Made by a program: the position numbers and the translations under genes. The notes under the pieces were generated by a model, which did not search any database, was not told where the DNA came from, and worked only from the letters and a program-made list of their open reading frames with translations. Below, piece by piece: positions 1-7,851 of a DNA stretch of 12,804 bases. Position 1 is the stretch's first letter. Every line of letters begins with the position of its first letter. Origin of the DNA: JBOFFC01 sp051648405 (GTDB lineage Bacteria > Planctomycetota > Planctomycetia > Pirellulales > Lacipirellulaceae); contig JBOFFC010000135.1 of the NCBI GenBank assembly GCA_051648405.1, positions 1-12,804 on the forward strand, in the 5' to 3' direction.

Positions 1-1
1 G

Positions 2-3000
2 TCGATCAAGGGAACAGAGGGTTCGCCGCTCGACGTGCGCTTTGACGGCGGCGACTTCTCTACGATGGCGGGTGGTCTGCACATTTCCGCGGCGCGAAGC
101 GTTGCCGACGCGTCCCCGGGCTTCGGCGCGCCGGCGCGACTCAGCTCGGTCGCGATCTCGGCGGCCACGGCCGGCACCGCGCTCGGCAGTATGAGTCTCG
201 CGGGCAACCTAGAATTGACCGCAAGCGGTCCGATCACCGACGTGCCCGGCTCACGGATCCAGGTCGCCGGCGACGCGACCTTCGTGTCGCTCAACTTCTA
301 CCAGGACGCCGACTTCAATCGGAGTGGTCTCGTCGATGACGCCGACTACTCGGTCTGGCGCACGGGCTACAACTCCTCGACTGCGACGCAGGCTACGGGC
401 GACGCCAACGGCGACGGTGTTGTGAATGCCGCGGACTACACGTTGTGGAAGGACAGCGTTGGATTGTCGTCGATTCCGGGGGGCATCACGCTCGCCGACT
501 CGCCAGGGGACCAATTGTTCATTGGTGGTCGCGCAACCTTCAGGGCTGTCGATGGCGCCTCCTCGTTCGACGTTAGCGTCGGAGAAGGGGCAGGCGCCTG
601 GACGACGTTCGGCTCGGTCGTCGCCCAGGGCGACCGTGTCGTGTTGCAAGAGGACACCTCGACCACGCTCGTGGAAGTCCGAGCGAACAGCTTATCGCTG
701 CAAACCGCGGGCGTTATCGAGGACGCGCCGGGCGCCCAGATCGAGATCGAAGGCCCCGCATCGTTCGTGTCGCGACCCGAGACTCTGCGCGGCGACTTCG
801 ACCGCGACGGAACCGTGACGCAACTCGACTACAACGCGTGGGTCGATCAGTACGGCGTTACAACGACGATCGCCGACTACACGGCGTGGCGCGACGACCT
901 CGGGCGCAGCGGCGGCGCCGGAGGAATCCGGCTCGCCGACTCGGTGGCCGACAGGCTCACCGTCGCCGGCCTCGCCGAGTTCGTTGTCGAACGGCGAGGG
1001 GTCGTCGCGGAAACAGGCGTGCGGGTCGGAGACAACAGCAACGCAGTGGTCCGGCTGGGGTCGGTCGGGTTCTTTGCGCCGGAGTTGGTGCAGATCACCG
1101 AGGCCGACGGGATGGATCTCGCCGGCCCCTCCGCGTTGCGCCCGTCCGGAAGCATTGTCGAGGGACGGCTCGAGCTGACGTCGCTCGGACCGATGACGGA
1201 CGCGCCCAACGCGGTCGTCGAGACGCGTGCTTCGCTAGTCACGACTACTCAGGGGGACGCCCGATTCCGAACCGCCGCGACGATCCAGCTTGCCGACGCC
1301 GCGGCGGCATCGAACTCGCTGAAGGTCCAGGGTCACGCCCGCTTCGAGTCCATCGGATTCGGCCCGGCCACCACCATCGACGTGGGCGTTGATCCGGCTT
1401 CGACCACAGGCCAAGCCGCTGTAGCCGTGGCGCACTTCGGTTCGCTCTCGTTCGCCTCCGCCGGACGAGTCCGGATCGCCGAGGACGACAGCATGCACCT
1501 GCACGGCGCGCTCGCAACCGAGCCGCTCCTCGTCTCCTCCGCCGGCGAGCTCGTCCTCCGCTCCGCCGCCTCGATCGCCGACGCCCCTCGCGCCGCGGTC
1601 ACGGTGACCACCAGCGCGCTGGTGCAAGCCGCTACGACCATCCAGCTCGCCGATGCCGGCTCGGCCGAGAACGCGTTCACGGTGGGCGGCCACGCACGCT
1701 TCCAGTCGACTGGCAGCGGCGCGCTGGGGAACATCGATATCGGGGTTGAGGTCGAGCCGGCCACAACCACCGGACAACCAGCACTCGCCGTCACGCGGTT
1801 CGGTTCGCTCTCGTTCGCCTCCGCCGGCCGCGTGCGGATCGCCGAGGACACCACCGACGCCAGCGACCCGTCGGCCGACCCTCGCCCCGGCCTGCACCTG
1901 CACGGATCGCTCGCAACGGAGCCGCTCCTCGTCTCCACTGCCGGCGAGCTGGTCCTCCGCTCCGCCGACTCGATTACCGACAACTCCCGGGCATCCGTCA
2001 CCGTCACCGGCGACGCGTTGCTCGAAGCAGCCACGACGATCCAGCTCGCCGACGGTTCCTCGACTGTGAATTCGCTGAAGGTCGGGAGGCACGCCCGCTA
2101 CGAGTCCAACGGCGCCGGGGCCCTGGGGAACATCGACGTCGGCATCGCATCGAGCAGCGCCACCGGCCAAGCCGCAGGCGCCGTCGCCCGGTTCGGCTCC
2201 CTGTCGTTTGACACCGCCGGTCGCGTCCGCATCGCCGAGGACACCACCGACGCCAGCGACCCCTCGGCCGACGCGAACTCCGGCCTGAACCTCCACGGCC
2301 AGCTCGCAACCGAGCCGCTCCTGGTGTCCACCGCCGGCGAGCTGGTCCTTCGGTCCGCAGCATCGATCACCGACGACCCCCGGGCGTCGGTGACCGTCGT
2401 CGGCGACGCGCTGTTGCAGGCAGCTACGACGATCCAGCTCGCCGATGCCCCCTCGGCAGTCAACGAATTCAAGGTCGGCGGCCACGCACGCTTCCAGTCG
2501 ACTGGCAGCGGCGCACTGGGGAACATCGATGTCGGGGTTGAGGTCGAGCCGGCCATAACCACCGGACAACCAGCACTCGCCGTCACGCGGTTCGGTTCGC
2601 TCTCGTTCGCCTCCGCCGGACGAGTCCGGATCGCTGAGGACGACAACGTGGACCTGCACGGATCGCTCGCAACCGAGCCGCTCCTCGTCTCCTCCGCCGG
2701 CGAGCTCGTCCTCCGCTCCGCCGCCTCGATCTCCGACAACGCCCGGGCATCGGTCACCGTCACCGGCAACGCGCTCGCCCAAGCCGCGACGACGATCCAA
2801 CTCGCCGACGCCGCATCGGCGGAGAACTCGCTCACAGTCGGCGGCCACGCCCGCTTCGAGTCCCGGGGCGCCGGGCCCTTGGGCACAATCGACGTGGGAG
2901 TCGAGCCGACGAGCACTACCGGCCAACCAGCGCTCGCCGTCGCCCGCTTCGGGTCGCTCTCGTTCGATTCCGCCGGACAAGTCCGGATCGCCGAGGACGA

Positions 3001-5863
3001 CAGCATGCACCTCCACGGCTCGCTCGCAACCGAGCCGCTCCTCGTCTCGAGCGCAGGCGAGCTTGTGCTCCGCTCCGCGGCGTCGATCACCGACGCCACT
3101 CGCGCCTCGATCGTCGTGAGCGGTGACGCGCTGTTCGACGCCCGAACAACGATCGTGCTCGCTGAAGCGAACGTGGTCCCGACTTCGAATCTACTGGAAG
3201 TCATTGGGCATGCGCGGTTTGCGTCCGCCGGCGCGGCTTCGGACGGCTTGGGAAACATCGACGTCGGCGTGATCGGGGGTCCATCCCCTGGGGGGAGCGC
3301 CAGCGCCGCCGCTCGGGTGCTTCTCGGATCGACCTCCTTCAGCACGGCGGGCATGGTGCGAATCAGCAACGACCGCGCGGTGGTTCTCAGTGGCGTTAGC
3401 GAGGCTTCGAGCCTAGAGCTCGAGTCGGTCGCCAGCATCACCGACTCGCCCGACGCCGAGACGTACATCGGGAAGTCGGCCGAGCTGCGCGCGGGAGCGA
3501 ACAGCGACGTCGTGCTCGGTGTCGGCGCGGCACGGTTCTCGATGGCGCCGGCTTCGGGTGGCGATGCGGCCCCCTTCGACGCGTCGCGTTACGTGGCGCT
3601 AGCGGCGCGGAACGTTTCGCTCGACGTTGATTCGTCGCTAAACCTGCGCACGGCGACGTCAGCGGCGGGGACTGCCGACGCGGCGCGTTACAACCAGATT
3701 CGTGGCGCCTTCGCCGGAACCTTCTTCGTCACCGCGACGGGCAACGTGACACAAGTGGGGGCCGCGGGCGCCACGCTGACGCCGCTCGAGGCCGCACGCG
3801 TCGCCGTCGCGTCGGGGTCCGGCGCCGTGATGCTTGGGAAGTTGAGGCTGACCGCAGCCGACGCGCTCCCCAACTTGGCGTTGACGGCAGGCAACGTGCT
3901 CGGTGTCGATGCGTCGCCGATCACCGCCGGCCTAGTCGCCTCGGGGGTCGAAGTCAGCGAGGTCCCGACGGATCGCGAGACACGGTTCTCACCGCCGATC
4001 GTCCTGAACCGGAGCGCAGGCACTCCGATCGGGGACGGCAGCGGTTCCGAGCGCCTGGCCGGCGCGCGGATCTCCGAGCGGGGCGACGGCGAAGGGGCCG
4101 GCGCGGCGATCGCAGACGCGTACTCGGTCGTCGCCCAGGCGCTCGGGAACGTCGTGATCGGCGCCGTGCAGAACGCGGCGACCCTCGAGCAGACACTGGT
4201 CGGAATTTCCGTTGAGGGGACGGGGCACGTGTTCGTCCGCACCTCGGCCGACGGGACCGAGGCGGGGAACCTCACGTTCACGAGCGTCGGCGCACCGCTC
4301 GTCGTGGGGCGCCCTGACAGCGCGACGATCGTTCAGCTTGCGGGCGGGGTGCTCACGGCGGCCGCCGCTGGCGCCTTGGTCATCGACACGCAGCGCCCGG
4401 ACGATGCCGGCGAGTCGCTTCAAACCACTCGCTTGCGGAGCGCCACGGGGACGGTAACGAGCGTCGATGCGCTCGGTCCCCGAGTGCGGCTTGACCTACC
4501 GAGCAAGTCGCTTGACGCCGCGACGACAGAAATCGTCCGTGCGACCAATCCATTCTCTCGAGCCGAACCCTTCGAGCAGCGAGTGACGATCGCCGTTGGG
4601 TCCCGAGGCGAAGACAACCTGCTGGTGGAAGCCGAGTGGGCCGACGTCGCGAACATCCGCCCCGGGTCGCCCGCCCGCGAAGTGCAAGCAACCGATTTCA
4701 GGACGCGACGCACCAAGGACTTCAGCGATGCGGTCGTCGGATCTTCAGCGACCGCCGAACTTGTACTGATCGGGCTCGAGGGACACCCGAACGGAACCGT
4801 GGAGTCTCCTTCGCGAGACACGTCCTTTCCCACAGTCCAGTCGCAAGCGACCCAGCCGTTGACCTTGGCGGACCCCAGCCTCTCGTTCCGAGTCGTGACG
4901 TTGCGTCACAACTACGCCAAGGAATTCATCCCTCAGAATCCGTCCGCCGAGAGGAACCGACTGCCGACAACGATCCGCGTCTACCACGATCCGTCGATTA
5001 GCCTGTTCCAGTCCGTGACCGCGAACTCGCAGCAGAGCCTCAACAACGCGGTCGTAACGTTGTCACCGCAAGTGTTGAACGTCCGCCCGCCGGGCGAGGT
5101 CGTTGCTACGCCACCGACTCGTCGGTCAGAAGCGCGCACCGCGCCGCAGTACGCGGCCCCGCTTGTCGCCCGCTCGGCGCCCTTGCGAACCGACCTAGAC
5201 AGCGTCGTCGTGACTTCGACCGTCGAGAAGGTGGTCTTCGGCCGCGTGGACGACGACGGACTATGGCTGAAAGAACCTGGCGTGGAGTGGCCTAAACCGT
5301 GGGACGGGACGGCCGACGGCGAATTCATCGACAAGATCCGCGCGCTGGTCGATAGCAGTCCCGCTTCCGAAGGAAAGTACCGCATCGTCGTTGAAACTCC
5401 GCGTGGTGAGCGGCAGGTCGCTGAGTGGGTGAAGGGGGACAGCGAACCGCTCGATGAGGAACAAGCGCAGGCGCCCGCAACTGGTCCGCGCCAGGATTCG
5501 GATGCAACTGCGGAAGCAGCTTCCGAGGCGCCCGCCCAAGGGGCGCCGCTCGACGGCGCTCCGGTCGAGCCCCCGTCGCCGCTGCGGATCGCTCCGAGCG
5601 AAGGGGAGCCGATCCCAGCGCCCGAGGTCCAACCGCTCGGATCGCGAGAAGTGGACGGGAACGGCCCCCTATCGTCGTGGGCTGTTCCGGCGGCAATCGG
5701 GATCGCGACCGCCACGATTCCGGGCGAGCGATTAAGATCAGTATCCGAGGCCGGCGGCCACCGCGTGTCATTCCTGCGCCTCGATCGCAAACTCCGACGG
5801 CTGCAAGCCGACAAGAGCCTCCCCCGACCGTCCGGCGCCGACCATGGGCATGGCCCCCGCTGA
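2..5863 (+). CDS. Giant secreted beta-repeat protein with internal dockerin-like segments (5' end outside window)
   Basis: The frame is open from base 2, so the true start lies upstream; a GTG at 35 is only the first in-window start codon and residues below are counted from it. The visible 1942 residues contain, in order: a partial repeat (to about 86), a dockerin-like segment (91-143), a repeat, a second dockerin-like segment (253-290), then seven tandem units of about 119-133 residues to about 1156. A Gly/Ala/Val-rich beta region follows to about 1510. A possible PKD-like fold comes next, judged from a 'WAD' near 1536 and 'RHNY' near 1626. A compact domain (about 1722-1798, Trp-rich, ending in a 'KYRIVVETPRGE' strand) follows, then an acidic Pro/Ala linker and a hydrophobic stretch (1882-1896) with a basic tail. 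The repeats resemble FhaB-like beta-helix exoproteins; this is inference. There are almost no cysteines. A surface, adhesin-like or structural role is likely; no enzymatic motif is seen. The TGA overlaps the next gene. Confidence 0.85.
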   Translation, partial: SIKGTEGSPLDVRFDGGDFSTMAGGLHISAARSVADASPGFGAPARLSSVAISAATAGTALGSMSLAGNLELTASGPITDVPGSRIQVAGDATFVSLNFYQDADFNRSGLVDDADYSVWRTGYNSSTATQATGDANGDGVVNAADYTLWKDSVGLSSIPGGITLADSPGDQLFIGGRATFRAVDGASSFDVSVGEGAGAWTTFGSVVAQGDRVVLQEDTSTTLVEVRANSLSLQTAGVIEDAPGAQIEIEGPASFVSRPETLRGDFDRDGTVTQLDYNAWVDQYGVTTTIADYTAWRDDLGRSGGAGGIRLADSVADRLTVAGLAEFVVERRGVVAETGVRVGDNSNAVVRLGSVGFFAPELVQITEADGMDLAGPSALRPSGSIVEGRLELTSLGPMTDAPNAVVETRASLVTTTQGDARFRTAATIQLADAAAASNSLKVQGHARFESIGFGPATTIDVGVDPASTTGQAAVAVAHFGSLSFASAGRVRIAEDDSMHLHGALATEPLLVSSAGELVLRSAASIADAPRAAVTVTTSALVQAATTIQLADAGSAENAFTVGGHARFQSTGSGALGNIDIGVEVEPATTTGQPALAVTRFGSLSFASAGRVRIAEDTTDASDPSADPRPGLHLHGSLATEPLLVSTAGELVLRSADSITDNSRASVTVTGDALLEAATTIQLADGSSTVNSLKVGRHARYESNGAGALGNIDVGIASSSATGQAAGAVARFGSLSFDTAGRVRIAEDTTDASDPSADANSGLNLHGQLATEPLLVSTAGELVLRSAASITDDPRASVTVVGDALLQAATTIQLADAPSAVNEFKVGGHARFQSTGSGALGNIDVGVEVEPAITTGQPALAVTRFGSLSFASAGRVRIAEDDNVDLHGSLATEPLLVSSAGELVLRSAASISDNARASVTVTGNALAQAATTIQLADAASAENSLTVGGHARFESRGAGPLGTIDVGVEPTSTTGQPALAVARFGSLSFDSAGQVRIAEDDSMHLHGSLATEPLLVSSAGELVLRSAASITDATRASIVVSGDALFDARTTIVLAEANVVPTSNLLEVIGHARFASAGAASDGLGNIDVGVIGGPSPGGSASAAARVLLGSTSFSTAGMVRISNDRAVVLSGVSEASSLELESVASITDSPDAETYIGKSAELRAGANSDVVLGVGAARFSMAPASGGDAAPFDASRYVALAARNVSLDVDSSLNLRTATSAAGTADAARYNQIRGAFAGTFFVTATGNVTQVGAAGATLTPLEAARVAVASGSGAVMLGKLRLTAADALPNLALTAGNVLGVDASPITAGLVASGVEVSEVPTDRETRFSPPIVLNRSAGTPIGDGSGSERLAGARISERGDGEGAGAAIADAYSVVAQALGNVVIGAVQNAATLEQTLVGISVEGTGHVFVRTSADGTEAGNLTFTSVGAPLVVGRPDSATIVQLAGGVLTAAAAGALVIDTQRPDDAGESLQTTRLRSATGTVTSVDALGPRVRLDLPSKSLDAATTEIVRATNPFSRAEPFEQRVTIAVGSRGEDNLLVEAEWADVANIRPGSPAREVQATDFRTRRTKDFSDAVVGSSATAELVLIGLEGHPNGTVESPSRDTSFPTVQSQATQPLTLADPSLSFRVVTLRHNYAKEFIPQNPSAERNRLPTTIRVYHDPSISLFQSVTANSQQSLNNAVVTLSPQVLNVRPPGEVVATPPTRRSEARTAPQYAAPLVARSAPLRTDLDSVVVTSTVEKVVFGRVDDDGLWLKEPGVEWPKPWDGTADGEFIDKIRALVDSSPASEGKYRIVVETPRGERQVAEWVKGDSEPLDEEQAQAPATGPRQDSDATAEAASEAPAQGAPLDGAPVEPPSPLRIAPSEGEPIPAPEVQPLGSREVDGNGPLSSWAVPAAIGIATATIPGERLRSVSEAGGHRVSFLRLDRKLRRLQADKSLPRPSGADHGHGPR
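302..463 (+). other. Dockerin type I-like domain within the giant protein (complete pair of loops)
   Basis: Residues 91-143 of the visible protein hold two EF-hand-like calcium loops. The first begins DADFNRSGLVDDADYSVW and the second GDANGDGVVNAADYTLW. Each loop has acidic or amide side chains at alternating positions, a central Gly, a hydrophobic residue, then the Asp-Tyr and Trp that end dockerin F-helices. In the dockerin I family such duplicated loops bind calcium and dock onto cohesins. In planctomycete proteins similar segments are frequent and their partner is often unknown. This one is internal, between a repeat ending 'ATFVS' and one beginning 'GGITLADS', rather than at a terminus. 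Confidence 0.8.
479..778 (+). repeat. Divergent upstream copy of the beta repeat, between the two dockerin-like segments
   Basis: The encoded unit starts GGITLADSPGDQLFIGGRAT and ends 'IEIEGPASFVS'. It follows the repeat plan: LAD...VGGxAxF, then a short DVGV-like strand, 'FGS', 'V.I.ED', 'LSLxxAGxI.DAPxAxI'. It is about 100 residues long and much diverged from the tandem core. A further partial copy lies before the first dockerin-like segment and ends 'ITDVPGSRIQVAGDATFVS' near base 290. Confidence 0.65.
785..904 (+). other. Second dockerin-like segment, with a degenerate second loop
   Basis: Residues 253-290 read as a dockerin first half (GDFDRDGTVTQLDYNAW) followed by a second half that keeps only the helix end (ADYTAWRDDLG). 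Its Asp/Asn loop is missing: 'QYG' is followed by 'VTTTI' where a DxNxDGxV loop would be expected. It therefore probably binds one calcium ion, not two. It sits at the same kind of place as the first dockerin-like segment, directly before a repeat starting 'GGIRLADS'. Confidence 0.7.
920..3502 (+). repeat. Tandem array of seven 119-133 residue beta repeats
   Basis: Using the 'xxIQLADA' strand as boundary, units begin at 920, 1277, 1634, 2033, 2426, 2789 and 3146. Their lengths are 357, 357, 399, 393, 363, 357 and 357 bases. The consensus path is TTIQLADA, then VGGHARFxS, LGNIDVGVE, TTGQPALAV, RFGSLSF, SAGRVRIAED, LHGSLATEPLLVS, AGELVLRSAASITD, RASVTVTGDAL. The five central units (1277-3145) are very similar in DNA as well as protein; the first (920) and last (3146) are diverged. 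The third and fourth units carry a 14-residue insert after 'AED'. Regular short beta strands with buried hydrophobic and Gly/Asn turn positions suit a beta-helix or stacked beta fold (inference). Exact period and near-identity point to expansion by unequal recombination. Confidence 0.9.
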
Positions 5864-7847
5864 CGACGCAACAGCCTCCCGTTCCGCCGTTCGGCCGACG
5901 TTGGAGAAGGCCTTCCCGTCGATCGAACCGGCGGTCGTGGCGCGAGCGCTGGACCAACTCGACGACGCGGCGGTCCGAGTGATCGATCGGGGGGAGTTTT
6001 ACGTCCAGCTCCTGGCGACTGTCGGCGAGCTCCTCGGCGCGCGACAAGCGGAGTGCCTGTCGCTCCGACCCGGAGACAAGCCGGTCGCTAGGTGGCGGCC
6101 CAATGACTCTCCCACGGACCCAGCGGGCGCGGGCCGTGGCGTCCCGACCGCCGCGTTGGAAACGAGATTCGCGCGACCGTGCGGCGAAGTCGCGACTCCT
6201 CTCGCCGAGACGATCCAGGGCCTCGATTGCCCCGCGTGCGTCATCACCTTCCACCTTGAAAGCGGGGCGCCGACCGACGCATTAACCGAGGCATCGGCGA
6301 TCGTCGAAGCGGCGGCCGAGGTTGCGCGGCGGTTCGAGTTGGCGGGCGCCGCCCGGCGGCTAACCGACCATGCTTCACGACTCCGACAGTTCGACTCCGT
6401 CTTGCTCGCCCTGGCGGGCGCCCGGTCACGGCTGCATGGGGCGCGAGTCGCGGCATACGGGGTACGCGACTTGTTGGCCGCCGACCGGGCTTCGGTCCTC
6501 GTCCGTCGCCGACTCCGGTGGCGTGTACTCGCAGTCTCGGGCGTTCGACATCCGGCCGCGCGCAGCGCCGCGGTGCGCGCGATGCAGCGGCTGGCGCGGG
6601 CAGCGCTTTCGACCCGAGCGGCTGTTTCGAGCTGCGACGGCGCAACGCGATTGCTCGATCCCACCGACCCGCCTCGACCAGAGGTGTCGCATCACGAGGC
6701 GCCCCCTGTGGTGGTCGAGGCGATCCGCCTGTACGGCGACGTTCAGCCAACGCGCCGGCTCGTCGTGTGGCCGTGTGTGGCTCGCACCGCGGAGTCGCCA
6801 TCGAAGCCACAGCCGGACTCCTGCGCGTTCGCGATCCTTGCGGAGTGGTTCGATGCCGATTCCCGTGTCGAGTGGGAGCCGCGGCTGCGATCCCTCACGC
6901 CTCACCTGGCGGCGTCGCTGCTGCGCGAGTGGCGTCGGCCGCGCCTGTTCGGTGCGTTCTCGCCGGCGGCAGCGGTCGGGGGGCTCGTCGCGCTAGCGAC
7001 GATTGCGGCCGCGTGTGCGCTCTGCCTGTTGACGGGGGACGTTCGTGTCTCGGCTGACGGTCGTTTGATGCCGGTCGAACGGGCGGCCGTCTACGCACCT
7101 GTTGACGGAGTGGTAGAGCACCTCTCGGTCCGTCATGGCGACCGCGTCCGGGCCGGGCAGACGCTCGTCCGCGTGCGCGCGCACACCCTCGAAGTCGAAC
7201 TGTCGCGCGCACGCGAGGCGATCGCCGTGTCGCGACAAGAGCTCAAATCGATCGAGACGGCCAAGCTTCGCGCTCTCCCCGAAGGAGGCTCCGAAGGCTT
7301 CGACCCGACAACACTCGCGACGCGAGCGGCGTCCCTTCAGGAGCAGCTCAAGCACCAATCGGCGCGGCTTGCGATCTTGAAAGCGCAGGAGCGTGCGCGA
7401 ACCGTCGTCAGCCCCCTCGACGGCGTGGTCACTAGCTGGCGTCCCGAAGACTACCTGAGCCAGCGCCCGGTTCGTCGCGGCGAGCGACTCGTCGAAGTCG
7501 CGTCAGAGAGCGGCGCGTGGCGCGTCGAGCTCGAGGCGCTCGACCATCAGGCCGGTCCCATATTCGACGCGCTCGCCCAAGGCCGCGGTCCGTTGCGCGT
7601 CACCTTCGTGATGAAGAGCGATCCGTCCAAGCGATGGCCTGGGCGTCTACGACGGGTTGGCGAGTCGACGCGTCTCGACAACGACGGCCAACCCGTCGTC
7701 GTACTCGAAATCGAGCCACTCGACCTCCCAACGGAAGCGAACCGCACGGGTCAATCCGTGTCCGCGAAGATCGACTGCGGCCGAGCGTCCCTAGCCTATG
7801 TCTGGCTTCACGAATCGTGGGAGGCGGTCCAGCGTCGCTGGTTCTGA
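5844..7847 (+). CDS. GAF-domain/HlyD-type membrane fusion (adaptor) hybrid protein
   Basis: The protein has 667 residues. Residues about 182-358 look like a GAF domain (FDSVLLALAG...AYGVRDLLAADRASVLV...LAVSGV), and about 40-165 look like a second, degenerate GAF. A single membrane helix follows (375-397). The rest is a HlyD/biotinyl-lipoyl adaptor: first barrel-sandwich half at 416-446 (VYAPVDGVVEHLSVRHGDRV), an alpha-hairpin about 447-515, second half from about 518 (RTVVSPLDGVV), then a beta-barrel to the end. Predicted topology is GAF part in the cytoplasm and adaptor part in the periplasm. It probably links a cytoplasmic signal to an envelope complex; the GAF ligand is unknown. The ATG at 5844 overlaps the upstream gene by 20 bases and has no clear Shine-Dalgarno, suggesting translational coupling. 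ATG 5850 is an alternative start. The HlyD part is secure; the first GAF is tentative. Confidence 0.85.
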   Translation: MGMAPADDATASRSAVRPTLEKAFPSIEPAVVARALDQLDDAAVRVIDRGEFYVQLLATVGELLGARQAECLSLRPGDKPVARWRPNDSPTDPAGAGRGVPTAALETRFARPCGEVATPLAETIQGLDCPACVITFHLESGAPTDALTEASAIVEAAAEVARRFELAGAARRLTDHASRLRQFDSVLLALAGARSRLHGARVAAYGVRDLLAADRASVLVRRRLRWRVLAVSGVRHPAARSAAVRAMQRLARAALSTRAAVSSCDGATRLLDPTDPPRPEVSHHEAPPVVVEAIRLYGDVQPTRRLVVWPCVARTAESPSKPQPDSCAFAILAEWFDADSRVEWEPRLRSLTPHLAASLLREWRRPRLFGAFSPAAAVGGLVALATIAAACALCLLTGDVRVSADGRLMPVERAAVYAPVDGVVEHLSVRHGDRVRAGQTLVRVRAHTLEVELSRAREAIAVSRQELKSIETAKLRALPEGGSEGFDPTTLATRAASLQEQLKHQSARLAILKAQERARTVVSPLDGVVTSWRPEDYLSQRPVRRGERLVEVASESGAWRVELEALDHQAGPIFDALAQGRGPLRVTFVMKSDPSKRWPGRLRRVGESTRLDNDGQPVVVLEIEPLDLPTEANRTGQSVSAKIDCGRASLAYVWLHESWEAVQRRWF

Positions 7848-7851
7848 GCCC

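Noticed and set aside
35..37. GTG as the start of the giant gene
   Set aside because: The frame is open to the window edge without a stop, no Shine-Dalgarno precedes it, and no signal peptide follows, so the gene almost certainly begins upstream.
1235..3468. Long antisense open frames (593 and 456 codons) opposite the repeat array
   Set aside because: Their composition is Gly/Arg- or Ser/Ala-skewed and follows the tandem repeats of the + strand gene in other frames; neither has family-like motifs. Such frames are expected in GC-rich repeated DNA.
4981..6254. Antisense open frames opposite the giant gene end and the GAF-HlyD gene start
   Set aside because: They overlap two well-supported + strand genes, are Arg/Ser/Pro-rich and show no motif or ribosome site.
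7798..7851. Upstream ATG that would extend the short HlyD adaptor by 18 residues
   Set aside because: It would overlap the preceding gene by 50 bases and place a polar, basic stretch before the signal-peptide-like segment; the ATG at 7852 fits export better.
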